A DNA stretch of 64,000 nucleotides from Nocardioides zeae (GCF_010686755.1 NZ_JAAGXA010000006.1:62001-126000), one strand, 5' to 3'; shown: positions 1 to 9,024, numbered from the stretch's first letter. Notes: generated from the letters alone by a model not told the origin. Program-made: numbers and translations.

Positions 1-764
1 ACGGTGCGGAGGTCGGCCGCGGTGGCCGCGTCGAGGTCGGCGCGGCGGCGCCAGGCCCGCACGAGGAGCCACCAGCGGCCGAGGACGTCGACGGTGTGCT
101 CGGCCCAGTCGGAGCGGTGGCGGACGGTGCGTCCGAGCGCGCGCACCTCCTCGGCGACGCCGGGCAGCTGGGCGTCCACCAGCCGCGCGGCGGCGGACTC
201 CCACCAGGTCAGGTCGCGCTGGCGGGCGGCGGCGATCCCCGTGCGCGCCAGGTCGGTGAGCCAGACCGCGAGGTCCTCCATGCCCGCGTCCATCCGCGCG
301 AGGCGCTCGTCGCGGCGCTGGGCTGCCGCCGCCGCGCGCGCGGCGAGCGTCGCCGGGTCGACGGGCGCCCCGGATCCGGCCTCGGCCGCTGCCCGCGACG
401 CCGCCCGCTCCGCCCGCTGACGCGCCCACGCGGCCGCCTCGTCGGGAGCGCCGGCACCGGGCTCGAGGTCGCCCGCCGACCAGCGCAGGAGGAGCGCCAG
501 CGCGTGCTTGCAGGGGAACTTGCGGCTGGGGCACGAGCACCGGTACGCGGGGCCGCTGAGGTCCACGCTCACCTGGTAGGGCGCCTTCCCCGAGCCCTGG
601 CACTTGCCCCACACGAGCGTCGCGCTGACGCCGCAGTCCGACCACGCCCCGGGCGCGGTCAGCTTGCGCGCCGCCACCAGCGACGCCGCGTCGGGCGCGG
701 CGCCACGCACCCGCTCGAGCGGCCAGCGCTCGGCGGGGACGTCCGCGGCCTCGGGGGTGGTCAT
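1..764 (-). CDS. SWIM zinc-finger family protein (partial, C-terminus outside window)
   Basis: An open minus-strand frame starts with ATG at 764 and runs off the left edge without a stop. About 80-90 residues in, it carries CSCPSRKFPCKH, a clear SWIM zinc finger (CxC...CxH), followed by the usual Ala/Leu helix (ALALLLRW). The downstream part is Ala/Arg-rich and helical. SWIM proteins bind nucleic acid or protein partners. In actinobacteria this type often sits beside VWA/MoxR-like genes, but such neighbours would lie outside the window. The function is not established. The gene is divergent from the flavin-binding gene at 860, with a spacer of about 95 bp. Confidence 0.8.
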   Translation of the reverse strand, partial: MTTPEAADVPAERWPLERVRGAAPDAASLVAARKLTAPGAWSDCGVSATLVWGKCQGSGKAPYQVSVDLSGPAYRCSCPSRKFPCKHALALLLRWSAGDLEPGAGAPDEAAAWARQRAERAASRAAAEAGSGAPVDPATLAARAAAAAQRRDERLARMDAGMEDLAVWLTDLARTGIAAARQRDLTWWESAAARLVDAQLPGVAEEVRALGRTVRHRSDWAEHTVDVLGRWWLLVRAWRRRADLDAATAADLRT

Positions 765-859
765 CGCCGCCATCCTGTCGCATCGCACCGACACCTGCGG
801 GGTACCGGGGCCGGTCCCCACCCGTCCACACCACGGCGACCCCCACGAACGGAGCAGAG

Positions 860-1369
860 ATGTCCCACCACGACACCGACGGAGGCACCGCCAAGGTCGC
901 CGAGCTCGTCGAGCAGGCGCGCATCGCGATGCTCACCACGATGACGAGCGACGGGAAGCACGTGAGCCGGCCGATGGCGTTGCAGGAGGTGGAGTTCGAC
1001 GGTGATCTCTGGTTCTTCTGCCACGACGACTCCGCGAAGGTCGCCGAGGTGCGGGAGCACCCGCAGGTGAACGTCTCCTTCGCCGACCCGAAGCACGCGG
1101 CCTGGACGTCGCTGTCCGGCACGGCGCTGCTCACCCACGACGCGGACAAGGCCCGCGAGCTGTGGTCGCCCGCCCTCGAGGTGTGGTTCCCGGACGGCCT
1201 CGAGACGCCGACGCTGGCGCTGCTGAAGGTGGACGTCGCGACGGCCGAGTACTGGGAGTCCTCGTCGTCCCGCGTGCGTCGCCTCGTCGGCGGCATCCGG
1301 GCCGCCGTCACCGGGGACCCCGGTAAGTTCCCCGCAGAGAACGAGACGACCGTCCTGGAGGACCGATGA
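860..1369 (+). CDS. pyridoxamine 5'-phosphate oxidase-family (general stress protein 26-like) protein
   Basis: A 169-residue protein of the FMN-binding split-barrel family. It begins with a short helix (VAELVEQARIAMLTT), then the strand pattern SRPMALQEVEFDGDLWFFC and NVSFADPKHAAWTSLSGTA, typical of general-stress PNPOx-like proteins. These bind FMN, FAD or F420 rather than acting as true PNP oxidases. The ATG at 860 follows GGAGCAGAG, a usable ribosome site. Its ATGA overlap with the next gene implies a two-gene operon. The substrate is unknown; an F420-dependent role is possible because the genome carries fbiC, but nothing in the sequence proves it. Confidence 0.85.
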   Translation: MSHHDTDGGTAKVAELVEQARIAMLTTMTSDGKHVSRPMALQEVEFDGDLWFFCHDDSAKVAEVREHPQVNVSFADPKHAAWTSLSGTALLTHDADKARELWSPALEVWFPDGLETPTLALLKVDVATAEYWESSSSRVRRLVGGIRAAVTGDPGKFPAENETTVLEDR

Positions 1370-1731
1370 CCAGCTTCCGCCCCACCCGCCTGGTGTCCGC
1401 CGCGACGGCGGCCTACGGCGTCTACGCCCTCGCCAAGCCCAGCCACCTGCCCGACGCGCTCGGGATCCGCGGGGGCGAGCGTGCGTCGTACGAGGGTCTC
1501 GCGACGACCTACGGCGTCCGCGACCTGATCATCAGCAGCGCCGGCATCGCGGGCGGCCCGCGGCTGCGGCGCCTGGCGCTCGGCGCGCGCATCACCTCCG
1601 ACGTCGTCGACTGCCTGCTGCTCAACCAGAAGCTGTCCGACGGCGGCGCCCGGAAGAAGGCCACCGCGGTCACGCTCGCGTGGGCGGCTCTCAACGCGTC
1701 GGTGCTCGTGGCGGACGTGAAGAAGGGCTAA
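1366..1731 (+). CDS. DUF4267-like small membrane protein
   Basis: A 121-residue hydrophobic protein with about three to four predicted membrane segments (starting at VSAATAAYGVYAL, LIISSAGIAG and AVTLAWAALNASVLVADV). The pattern LGIRGGERASYEGLATTYGVRDL resembles DUF4267 proteins, whose function is unknown. The start ATG overlaps the upstream stop (ATGA at 1366-1369), so translation is probably coupled to the flavin-binding protein. Confidence 0.65.
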   Translation: MTSFRPTRLVSAATAAYGVYALAKPSHLPDALGIRGGERASYEGLATTYGVRDLIISSAGIAGGPRLRRLALGARITSDVVDCLLLNQKLSDGGARKKATAVTLAWAALNASVLVADVKKG

Positions 1732-1756
1732 CCCGGAACCCACCGGGAGCGACCCG

Positions 1757-2287
1757 GTGCGCGACTCCCTCGACCTCCTCCTCGACGCCGCGGGCGAGCA
1801 CGCCGTCCGCGAGGAGTGGGACCGCGTGGCCGCGGCCGGCGTCCCCGGGGCGGGGGTACGCCGCGACGCCGGCCACGCGCCCCACCTGACGGTCGCGGAG
1901 CGCGACGAGGTCCCGGCCGCGGCCGAGGCGCTGCTCGACGCTCTGGTGGCGCACCTCCCGGTGACCCTCCACCTCGGCGCCCCGCTCGTGCTCGGCGCGC
2001 CGGGGCGCCGGGTCGTCGCCCGCGTGGTCGCACCCACCCGGGCGCTGCTGGCGCTCCACGCCGAGGCGGCGCGGCTGCTCGAGGAGGGCGGGGCACGGGG
2101 TGGTCCACCGTGGGCGGCCCCGGGCCGGTGGGTGCCCCACCTGACGGTGACGGGCCGGCTCGGCGACGCCCAGGTCGCGCCGGCGCTGGGGGCGCTGGGC
2201 GCGCCGTACGACGTCGTGGGGGTGCGGCTGCGGCGGTGGATGCCCGGGACGCGGACCCTGCGCGACATCGGATCCAGGCAAGGCTAA
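1757..2287 (+). CDS. 2'-5' RNA ligase family (2H phosphoesterase-like) protein
   Basis: A 176-residue protein with two HxT motifs, APHLTV near residue 36 and VPHLTVTG near residue 128, the catalytic signature of 2H phosphoesterases. The GTG start at 1757 is preceded by GGGAG at normal spacing. The family includes RNA 2',3'-cyclic phosphodiesterases and nucleotide-processing enzymes; the substrate here cannot be told. The stop codon lies inside the iron box at 2274-2292, so the last codons double as regulatory DNA for the next operon. Confidence 0.75.
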   Translation: MRDSLDLLLDAAGEHAVREEWDRVAAAGVPGAGVRRDAGHAPHLTVAERDEVPAAAEALLDALVAHLPVTLHLGAPLVLGAPGRRVVARVVAPTRALLALHAEAARLLEEGGARGGPPWAAPGRWVPHLTVTGRLGDAQVAPALGALGAPYDVVGVRLRRWMPGTRTLRDIGSRQG

Positions 2288-2292
2288 CCTAA
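2274..2292 (+). promoter_or_regulatory. DtxR/IdeR-type iron box upstream of the siderophore importer operon
   Basis: AGGCTAACCTAA at 2281-2292 is an exact right half of the DtxR/IdeR consensus (TTAGGTTAG-GCTAACCTAA). With the preceding seven bases I count about 15 of 19 matches. It lies about 32 bp before the ATG of the first permease gene, the expected place for iron-dependent repression. Confidence 0.7.
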
Positions 2293-2323
2293 GCCCGCTC
2301 TGCTCCCGCCCCGAAGGACCGCC

Positions 2324-3373
2324 ATGACCACCGCCGTCCTCGCCCCACCGCCTGCGCGAGAGCGACCGTCGCGGTCGCTCGGTCCTCGACGCGCGGTCGG
2401 GCTCGTCGTGCTCCTCGCGGCCCTCGCGGTCGCGACGGCGGCGAGCCTCGCCTTCGGGGCGAACCCGCTCCCGCTCGGGGCGGTCTGGGACGGCCTGCTC
2501 GCCAAGGACGGCACCGAGGCGTCGCTCATCGTCTGGGACCTGCGCATCCCGCGCACGGTCGCCGGGATCGTCGTCGGCGCCGCCTTCGGGGTGGCGGGCG
2601 CGCTCATCCAGGCGCTCACCCGCAACCCGCTCGCCGACCCCGGGATCCTCGGCGTCAACGCCGGCGCCGGGTTCGCCGTCACGCTGGGGGTGGGGGTCTT
2701 CGGCGTCGCGAGCGTCTCGGGCTACGTCTGGTTCGCCTTCGTCGGCGCGGCGTTCGCGACGGGCCTCGTCTACCTCATCGGTGCGGCCGGCGGGGGCGGC
2801 GCCTCGCCGATCACCCTCGTGCTCGCGGGCGTCGCGCTCGCCGCGGTGCTGGGCGGCGTGCAGCAGTTCCTCACCCTCATCGACCCCACCACCTTCGACC
2901 GGCTGCGCAGCTGGGGGGTCGGCACCATCGACAGCACCAGCCTCGCCGACACGCTCGCCGTGCTCCCGTTCCTCGCCGTGGGTCTCGTCGTGGCGCTGGC
3001 CCTGTCGGGCGCGCTCAACGCGGTCGCGCTCGGCGACGACCTCGCCACCTCGCTCGGCACGAACATCCTGCGCACCCGCGTGCTCGGCATCGTCGCGGTC
3101 ACGCTGCTCGCAGGTGGTGGCACCGCGCTGACCGGCGGCATCGGGTTCGTCGGCCTCATGGTGCCGCACGTGGTGCGCTGGTTCACCGGCCCCGACCAGC
3201 GCTGGGTCATCGCCTACTCCGCGGTCGCCGCCCCCGTCCTCGTGCTCGTGGCCGACGTCGTCGGCCGCGTGCTCGGGCGGCCCGGCGAGATCCAGGTGGG
3301 CATCGTGACGGCCGTGATCGGTGCCCCGGTGCTCATCGCCCTGGTCCGCCGCCAGAAGGCGAGCGGGCTGTGA
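2324..3373 (+). CDS. FecCD-family iron-siderophore ABC transporter permease
   Basis: A 349-residue integral membrane protein of the BtuC/FecCD family. It has the signature stretch LRIPRTVAGIVVGAAFGVAG near residue 66, then QALTRNPLADPGILGVNAGA near 90, and the C-terminal GGIGFVGLMVPHVVR near 268, which contacts the ATPase. About nine to ten hydrophobic segments match the family. It is the first gene of a three-gene importer operon behind a DtxR-type box and overlaps the next permease by four bases. It should import a ferric-siderophore complex; no binding-protein gene is adjacent. Confidence 0.92.
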   Translation: MTTAVLAPPPARERPSRSLGPRRAVGLVVLLAALAVATAASLAFGANPLPLGAVWDGLLAKDGTEASLIVWDLRIPRTVAGIVVGAAFGVAGALIQALTRNPLADPGILGVNAGAGFAVTLGVGVFGVASVSGYVWFAFVGAAFATGLVYLIGAAGGGGASPITLVLAGVALAAVLGGVQQFLTLIDPTTFDRLRSWGVGTIDSTSLADTLAVLPFLAVGLVVALALSGALNAVALGDDLATSLGTNILRTRVLGIVAVTLLAGGGTALTGGIGFVGLMVPHVVRWFTGPDQRWVIAYSAVAAPVLVLVADVVGRVLGRPGEIQVGIVTAVIGAPVLIALVRRQKASGL

Positions 3374-4455
3374 GCGCCGTGGAGCCCCGTACGGCGCGGG
3401 TCGACTTCGGCTACACCACCCGCACCCTGCGCGGTGGGTTCTTCTCGTTCCGCCTCCCGGTGCGGGTGGTCGCCGTCTCCGCCGCCCTGGCCCTCGTCGC
3501 GGCCGCGCTGGGGATCGTCGCGCTCACCCTCGGCGACTACCCGCTGAGCGTCGCGGAGGTCGTGCGCACCATCGGCGGCGGGGGCGAGCGGTTCCACCGT
3601 CTCGTCGTGCTCGAGTGGCGGATGCCGGTCGTGCTCGCGGCCCTGGTCTTCGGCGCCGTGCTCGGGATCGGCGGTGCGATCTTCCAGTCGCTCACCCGCA
3701 ACCCGCTCGGCTCGCCCGACGTCATCGGCTTCGACGCCGGCTCCTACACGGCCGTGGTCGTCACGATCCTCGTGCTCGGCACCCGGGACTACTGGTCGTT
3801 GGCCGGCGCGGCCATCGTCGGCGGCATCCTCACGGCCGTCGTGGTCTACGTGCTCGCCTACCGCCGCGGCGTCCAGGGGTTCCGGCTGATCATCGTCGGC
3901 ATCGGCGTCTCCGCGATGCTCGGCTCGGTCAACAGCTACCTCATCACCCGGGCCGACCTGCAGGACGCCATGGCCGTCGGCTTCTGGGGCGCGGGCTCCA
4001 TCACCCGGGTCACCTGGACCTCGATGGTCCCGGTGCTCGTCGGCTTCGCCGTGATCGTCGCCGCGTCCGCCGCGCTCGCCCCGTCGCTGCGCCGCCTCGA
4101 GCTGGGCGACGACGCGGCGGTCACGCAGGGCACGCGCGTGGGGCTCGTGCGGCTCGCGCTCATCGTCGTCGGTGTCGCGACCACCGCGCTCGTCACCGCG
4201 GCCGCCGGCCCCCTCGGCTTCATCGCGCTCGTCGCGCCGCAGCTCGCCCGCCGGCTGACCCGCTCGCCGGGCGTCAGCCTGCTCGCCGCCGCGGCCATGG
4301 GTGCCACGCTCCTCGTGAGCGCCCACCTCATCTCCCTCGTCGTCGCGAGCGCCTACCGGCCGGTGCCGGTCGGGCTCATCACCGTGTGCGTCGGCGGGCT
4401 CTACCTGATCTGGCTGCTGGTCCGCGAGGCCCGGCGCCAGGCCACGACCTCCTGA
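3370..4455 (+). CDS. FecCD-family iron-siderophore ABC transporter permease (second subunit)
   Basis: A 361-residue FepG/FecD-like permease. Family markers are LEWRMPVVLAALVFGAVLGI, QSLTRNPLGSPDVIGFDAGS and the C-terminal GPLGFIALVAPQLARRL. The start is a GTG at 3370 that overlaps the previous stop. With the first permease it would form the heterodimeric membrane channel. The first 40 residues are a charged cytoplasmic extension before the first helix. Confidence 0.92.
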   Translation: MSAVEPRTARVDFGYTTRTLRGGFFSFRLPVRVVAVSAALALVAAALGIVALTLGDYPLSVAEVVRTIGGGGERFHRLVVLEWRMPVVLAALVFGAVLGIGGAIFQSLTRNPLGSPDVIGFDAGSYTAVVVTILVLGTRDYWSLAGAAIVGGILTAVVVYVLAYRRGVQGFRLIIVGIGVSAMLGSVNSYLITRADLQDAMAVGFWGAGSITRVTWTSMVPVLVGFAVIVAASAALAPSLRRLELGDDAAVTQGTRVGLVRLALIVVGVATTALVTAAAGPLGFIALVAPQLARRLTRSPGVSLLAAAAMGATLLVSAHLISLVVASAYRPVPVGLITVCVGGLYLIWLLVREARRQATTS

Positions 4456-4468
4456 GACGGGACGCACC

Positions 4469-5296
4469 ATGACGACGACCACCGACACCGGCGCGCCCAC
4501 CCAGGGGCACCGCCTCGCCGCCGAGAACGTCACGATCGGCTACGACAAGCGGACCATCTCCCGCGACCTCACCGTCGGCATCCCCGACGGCTCGTTCACC
4601 GCGATCATCGGTCCCAACGCGTGCGGGAAGTCGACGCTGCTGCGCTCGCTGGCGCGGATCATCACCCCCAGCACGGGCCGGGTGCTGCTCGACGGCAAGG
4701 ACGTCTCCCGCTACCGCTCCAAGGAGGTCGCCCGGCGTCTCGGCCTGCTCCCGCAGACCTCCCTGGCCCCCGACGGGATCCGGGTCGCGGACCTCGTCGC
4801 GCGCGGACGCGCGCCGTACCAGTCCCTCATCCAGCAGTGGCGCCCCGAGGACGAGGCCGCGGTCGCGGCCGCGATGGCCGCGACGCGCACCGACGTGCTG
4901 TCCGGGCGCTACGTCGATGAGCTGTCCGGCGGCCAGCGCCAGCGGGTCTGGGTGGCGATGCTGCTCGCGCAGGAGACGTCGACCCTGCTGCTCGACGAGC
5001 CGACGACGTTCCTCGACATCGCGCACCAGTACCAGCTGCTCGACCTGCTCCGCACCCTCCACGGGCAGGGCAAGACGATCGTCGCGGTGCTCCACGACCT
5101 CAACCAGGCGGCGCGGTACGCCGACCACCTGGTCGTCATGAAGGGCGGCCACGTGGTGACGACGGGGGCACCCGCCGAGGTGCTGACGGCCGCCCTGGTC
5201 GAGGAGGTCTTCGACCTGCCCTGCGTCGTGGCGCCCGACCCGGTGGTGGGGTCGCCGACGGTCTACCCGCTCCCGACGGGCGACGCTGCGGGCTGA
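4469..5296 (+). CDS. iron-siderophore ABC transporter ATP-binding protein
   Basis: A 275-residue ATPase of the FepC/FhuC group. Walker A is GPNACGKST at about residues 48-56, the signature LSGGQRQRVWVAM starts near 152, and Walker B LLLDEPTTFLDI is near 173. The TTFLDI variant is typical of siderophore and vitamin B12 importers. It starts 13 bp after the second permease and completes the importer with the two permeases. The likely binding lipoprotein lies 42 kb away at 46941-48002. Confidence 0.93.
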   Translation: MTTTTDTGAPTQGHRLAAENVTIGYDKRTISRDLTVGIPDGSFTAIIGPNACGKSTLLRSLARIITPSTGRVLLDGKDVSRYRSKEVARRLGLLPQTSLAPDGIRVADLVARGRAPYQSLIQQWRPEDEAAVAAAMAATRTDVLSGRYVDELSGGQRQRVWVAMLLAQETSTLLLDEPTTFLDIAHQYQLLDLLRTLHGQGKTIVAVLHDLNQAARYADHLVVMKGGHVVTTGAPAEVLTAALVEEVFDLPCVVAPDPVVGSPTVYPLPTGDAAG

Positions 5297-5326
5297 TCCG
5301 GCCCGGCTCGTGGAGAATGTCCGCCC

Positions 5327-5878
5327 GTGACGTCGATCGGGTGGCCCCTGCGCGTGGTGCGCGGCGGCGTGCTCGCGACGGTCGCCCTGCTCGCCGGCGC
5401 CGGTGGCCACGCCCTCGCGGGCGGCGCGCTCCCGGGCCTCCCGGTGCTCGCCGGGCTGCTCGCGGCGCTCACGCCCGTCGCGGCGCTGCTCCTCGGCCGC
5501 CGGACCGACGCCCTCCGGGCCGGGCTGCTGCTCGTGCTCGGCCAAGCGGTCGTCCACCTCGCGCTCATGGGCACCGCGGACGCGGCGCACCACGGGGTCG
5601 ACGGGGGCCACGGCGCCACCCCCACCATGCTGCTCGCCCACCTCGCCGCCGCGGGGCTCGGCGGGCTCTGGCTCGCCGCGGGCGAACGTGCCCTCTGGAC
5701 GGTGCTCGACCTCGCCCTGGTGCGCCTCGTCGCGGTCCTCGCGCTCCGACGCCCCCTGCCGGTGCCGGGCGCTGCCCGCGTCGTACCGGCTCCTGAGCCC
5801 CCCGCCCTCCGCGACCGTGCGGAGCGCCGCCGCCTCCCCGCCCGCGCGCCGCCGCTGCTCGGCGCGCGCCCCGCCTGA
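5327..5878 (+). CDS. putative multi-pass membrane protein with His-rich loop, unknown function
   Basis: A 183-residue protein with about four membrane segments in its first 145 residues (starting at GGVLATVALLAGAGG, LPVLAGLLAALTPVAALLL, AGLLLVLGQAVVHLALM and MLLAHLAAAGLGGLWLAAG). A short His/Asp loop (DAAHHGVDGGHG) lies between the third and fourth, then a proline/arginine-rich tail. The start is GTG 5327, eight bases after GAGAAT, so the transcript may be nearly leaderless. It sits between the iron importer and a PepSY protein, so a role in metal homeostasis is plausible from context only. Family not recognised. Confidence 0.6.
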   Translation: MTSIGWPLRVVRGGVLATVALLAGAGGHALAGGALPGLPVLAGLLAALTPVAALLLGRRTDALRAGLLLVLGQAVVHLALMGTADAAHHGVDGGHGATPTMLLAHLAAAGLGGLWLAAGERALWTVLDLALVRLVAVLALRRPLPVPGAARVVPAPEPPALRDRAERRRLPARAPPLLGARPA

Positions 5879-5967
5879 GGGGCCCGCGCCACCGACGCGC
5901 CATCGCGGTCGGGCTGCTCGAGGAGCGGCCCGCCGCTCCGTCGTCGTGCCCGAGGAGGCATGTCCGC

Positions 5968-7332
5968 ATGACCCCACCCACCCGTTCCTGGCGTCCGCTC
6001 CTGCTGCGCCTGCACTTCTACGCCGGCGTGCTCATCGCGCCGTTCCTGCTCGTCGCCGCCGTCAGCGGCGCCCTCTACGCGGTGACGCCGCAGGTGGAGA
6101 GGGTGGTGTACGACGACGTGCTCACCACCGACTCCCGCGGCCCGGCCCTGCCGCTCGACGCCCAGGTCGCCGCCGCCCGGGAGGTCGAGCCCGACCTGCC
6201 GCTCGTCGCCGTGCGTCCCGCCCCCGAGGAGGGCGCGACCACCCGCGTCATGTTCGACGCCGGGGAGGCCGCGACGTCCCGCACGCGCGCCGTCTTCGTC
6301 GACCCGGTGACGGGGGAGACGCAGGGGGAGCTGACGGCGTACGGCACGTCGGGCTCCCTGCCGCTCCGCACCTGGGTGAGCGAGCTGCACCGCAGCCTGC
6401 ACCTGGGGGACACGGGGCGGCTCTACTCCGAGCTCGCCGCCTCCTGGCTCGCCGTCGTCGCCCTCGGCGGCCTCGCCCTGTGGTGGACCGGGCCGCAGCG
6501 GCGCAACCGCGACGCCCGTCGCGTGCGCGGCAGCACCGGGCGGGCCCGGACCCGTGCCGTCCACGGCCTGGTGGGCACCGTGATCGCGGTCGGCCTGCTC
6601 GGGCTCGCCGCCACCGGCCTGACGTGGTCGCAGCACGCCGGCACCCACGTCACCGAGCTGCGCACCGCGCTCGACTGGACCACGCCCGCGGTCGTCAGCG
6701 ACCTCACCGAGCCGCACGCGGGAGCCGACGAGCACGCGCACCACCACGGGGGGCCGAGCGATCCCGGCGACGCGACCGGGGTGGATGCCCCCGGTGTCGG
6801 GTGGCAGGCCGCCTGGGACGCCGCCCGCACCGAGGGCCTCACCGCGGCGGTCGAGATCAAGCGGCCGAGCACCGCCACGGCGACGTACGTCGTCTCCGAG
6901 ATCGACCGCTCCTGGCCCGTCCAGGTCGACGCCGCGGCCGTCGACCCGGCGTCGGGGGAGGTCGTCGACGTGGTGCGGTTCGACGACTACCCGTTCATGG
7001 CGAAGCTCGCCCGCTGGGGCGTCGACGTCCACATGGGCTCGCTGTTCGGCCTCGCCAACCAGGTGGCGCTGCTCGGCCTCGGCCTGGCGATCGTGGTGAT
7101 GGTGGTGAGCGGCTACCGCATGTGGTGGCTGCGCCGCCCGACGCGCGGGGACCGCTGGGCGATGGGCCGTCCCGTACGGCGCGGAGCCTGGCGCTCGGCG
7201 CCTCCGGTCGGCCTCGTCGGGCTCGCGCTCGTGGCGGTCGCCGTCGGCTGGTTCCTGCCGCTGCTGGGCCTCAGCCTGCTGGCGTTCCTCGTGGTGGACC
7301 TGGCGCTGGCGGCGCGGGCTCGCGCCGACTGA
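5968..7332 (+). CDS. PepSY-associated TM helix domain protein (PiuB-like iron-regulated membrane protein)
   Basis: A 454-residue protein. It begins with the PepSY_TM helix RLHFYAGVLIAPFLLVAAVS, then an extracytoplasmic PepSY region, the ELHRSLHLGDTGRLYSEL motif near residue 135, further helices, a His-rich loop (EHAHHHGG) near 253, a second PepSY segment, and three C-terminal helices. GAGGAGGCATG precedes the ATG as a strong ribosome site. Members are often iron-regulated and located with siderophore uptake genes, as here, and may act in reductive iron release. That activity is inferred from the family. Confidence 0.85.
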   Translation: MTPPTRSWRPLLLRLHFYAGVLIAPFLLVAAVSGALYAVTPQVERVVYDDVLTTDSRGPALPLDAQVAAAREVEPDLPLVAVRPAPEEGATTRVMFDAGEAATSRTRAVFVDPVTGETQGELTAYGTSGSLPLRTWVSELHRSLHLGDTGRLYSELAASWLAVVALGGLALWWTGPQRRNRDARRVRGSTGRARTRAVHGLVGTVIAVGLLGLAATGLTWSQHAGTHVTELRTALDWTTPAVVSDLTEPHAGADEHAHHHGGPSDPGDATGVDAPGVGWQAAWDAARTEGLTAAVEIKRPSTATATYVVSEIDRSWPVQVDAAAVDPASGEVVDVVRFDDYPFMAKLARWGVDVHMGSLFGLANQVALLGLGLAIVVMVVSGYRMWWLRRPTRGDRWAMGRPVRRGAWRSAPPVGLVGLALVAVAVGWFLPLLGLSLLAFLVVDLALAARARAD

Positions 7333-7333
7333 T

Positions 7334-7558
7334 TCACCGGTCGGGGTCCGGGGGCTCGGGCGGCGGGCGGTGGTCGGCGAGCGCGCCGGTGTTCGCCACC
7401 ATCGCCGCCGCCGGCGGGAGCAGCGCGGCGACGACGCACATCGCGATGGCCAGCGGCGTCGACCAGTGCCGCACCACGAGGCCCGCCAGCACGAAGAGCG
7501 TGAGGCAGGCGCCCATCATCCACGCGTAGGCCCGCTTGCGGCCGTCGGTGATCGCCAC
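7334..7558 (-). CDS. DUF3099 family small membrane protein
   Basis: A short protein with two membrane segments (MMGACLTLFVLAGLVV and LAIAMCVVAALLPPAAAMVAN) followed by a proline-rich tail, the typical DUF3099 layout. I choose the GTG at 7558 (VAITDGRKRAYAW) because the family starts near ITDGRK; a longer in-frame version from 7666 would run into the promoter of the glutamine synthetase gene. It is convergent with the PepSY gene, with almost no spacer. Function unknown. Confidence 0.7.
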   Translation of the reverse strand: MAITDGRKRAYAWMMGACLTLFVLAGLVVRHWSTPLAIAMCVVAALLPPAAAMVANTGALADHRPPPEPPDPDR

Positions 7559-7701
7559 GCCGCCACCGTACGCCCGGGGCCCGTCGACCCGCTCCCGACG
7601 GACCCCGGACCGTGACTCCCGCGAAACACGTTCGCAACGCTTGCGCTGTTCACTCCTCGTAGACAATGATTCACAGCAGTGAACAAGTGGAGGTTCCCGC
7701 C

Positions 7702-9024
7702 ATGACCGATCTCGCGACCCTCGCGGAGAAGGCCGGCACGACGTTCATCCTGGCGCTCTTCGTCGACCTGAACGGCAAGCCGTGCGCCAAGCTCGTGCCC
7801 GTCGAGGCGGTGCAGCAGCTGCAGACCGAGGGCGTCGGCTTCGCTGGCTACGCCGTGGGCTCCATGGGCCAGGAGCCCAAGGACCCCGACCTCATGGTCC
7901 TCCCGGACCCCGCCAGCTTCACCCCGGTGCCCTTCATCAAGGAGGGCCTGGCGATCGTGCACTGCGACCCGCACGTCGGCGGCAAGCCGTGGCCGTTCGC
8001 GCCGCGCGTGATCCTCAAGTCGATGCTGGCCCGGCTGCAGGAGACGCAGGGCCTCGAGGCCTACGTCGGCGCGGAGGTCGAGTACTTCCTCCTGCGCCGC
8101 GAGGCCGACGGCACGCTCGTGACCGCCGACCCCGGGGACAACGCGGCCCGTCCCTGCTACGACGCCCGCGGCGTCACGCGGATGTACGAGCACCTCGCGG
8201 CCGTGTCCCGGGCGATGAACGAGCTGGGCTGGGGCAACTACGCCAACGACCACGAGGACGGCAACGGCCAGTTCGAGCAGAACTTCGAGTACGCCGACGC
8301 GCTCACCACCGCCGACCGCGTGGTGACGCTGCGCTACCTCATCTCCATGCTCGCCGAGGAGCGCGGCATGGTCGCGACCTTCATGCCGAAGCCGTTCTCC
8401 GACCGCACCGGCTCGGGCCTCCACCTCCACCTGTCCCTGTGGAAGGACGGCGAGTCCGCGTTCCCCGACGGCGACGACACGCGGGGGCTGGGGCTGAGCG
8501 GCACGGCGTACTCCTTCACCGCCGGCATCCTCGAGCACGCCTCCGCGCTGCAGGCCGTGCTCGGACCGAGCGTGAACTCCTACAAGCGCACCGGGGCGGT
8601 CGCCACGACGTCCGGCGCGAGCTGGGCGCCGAGCTTCCCGACCTACGGCGGCAACGACCGCACGCACTTCATCCGCATCCCCGACCACCACCGCGTCGAG
8701 CTCCGCGGCGGCGACGGGTCGGCGAACCCCTACCTGGCCATCGCGGCCACGATCGGTGCCGGCCTCGACGGCATCGAGCGCGACCTCGACCCCGGCACCG
8801 TCGGCGGCGACAACGGCACGGTGCGCCCGCCGCTGCCGCGCACGCTGATCCACGCCGTCGAGGCGCTCGAGGCCGACCCCGTCGTGGGTGCCGCCCTCGA
8901 CGCGGCGAGCGACGGCGAGCACCGCGTCGCGGCGTACTTCGCCGAGGCCAAGCGCGCCGAGTTCTTCGCCTACCACTCCCGGGTCACGTCCTGGGAGATC
9001 GACCACTACCTCACGGCCTACTGA
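7702..9024 (+). CDS. glnT: type III glutamine synthetase (GlnT) / gamma-glutamylmethylamide synthetase-like
   Basis: A 440-residue glutamine synthetase-fold ligase. Family stretches include EAYVGAEVEYFLLRR, NDHEDGNGQFEQNFEYADA, GSGLHLHLSLW and NRCTH-type active-site variants near DRTHFIRIPDHHR, with the Glu/Arg catalytic residues at the usual places. I start at ATG 7702 because TGGAGG sits at 7688-7693. It leads a run with the three glutamate-synthase-like genes. This is the arrangement of the N-methylglutamate pathway (gmaS with mgsABC) and of rhizobial glnT-glxBCD. Methylamine versus ammonia as substrate cannot be read from the sequence. Confidence 0.85.
   Translation: MTDLATLAEKAGTTFILALFVDLNGKPCAKLVPVEAVQQLQTEGVGFAGYAVGSMGQEPKDPDLMVLPDPASFTPVPFIKEGLAIVHCDPHVGGKPWPFAPRVILKSMLARLQETQGLEAYVGAEVEYFLLRREADGTLVTADPGDNAARPCYDARGVTRMYEHLAAVSRAMNELGWGNYANDHEDGNGQFEQNFEYADALTTADRVVTLRYLISMLAEERGMVATFMPKPFSDRTGSGLHLHLSLWKDGESAFPDGDDTRGLGLSGTAYSFTAGILEHASALQAVLGPSVNSYKRTGAVATTSGASWAPSFPTYGGNDRTHFIRIPDHHRVELRGGDGSANPYLAIAATIGAGLDGIERDLDPGTVGGDNGTVRPPLPRTLIHAVEALEADPVVGAALDAASDGEHRVAAYFAEAKRAEFFAYHSRVTSWEIDHYLTAY

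Noticed and set aside
1691..3169. A long minus-strand open frame of 492 codons opposite the RNA ligase and first permease genes.
   Set aside because: Arg/Glu/Gly/Ala-rich translation without family motifs; the plus strand carries clear genes. A GC-rich antisense shadow.
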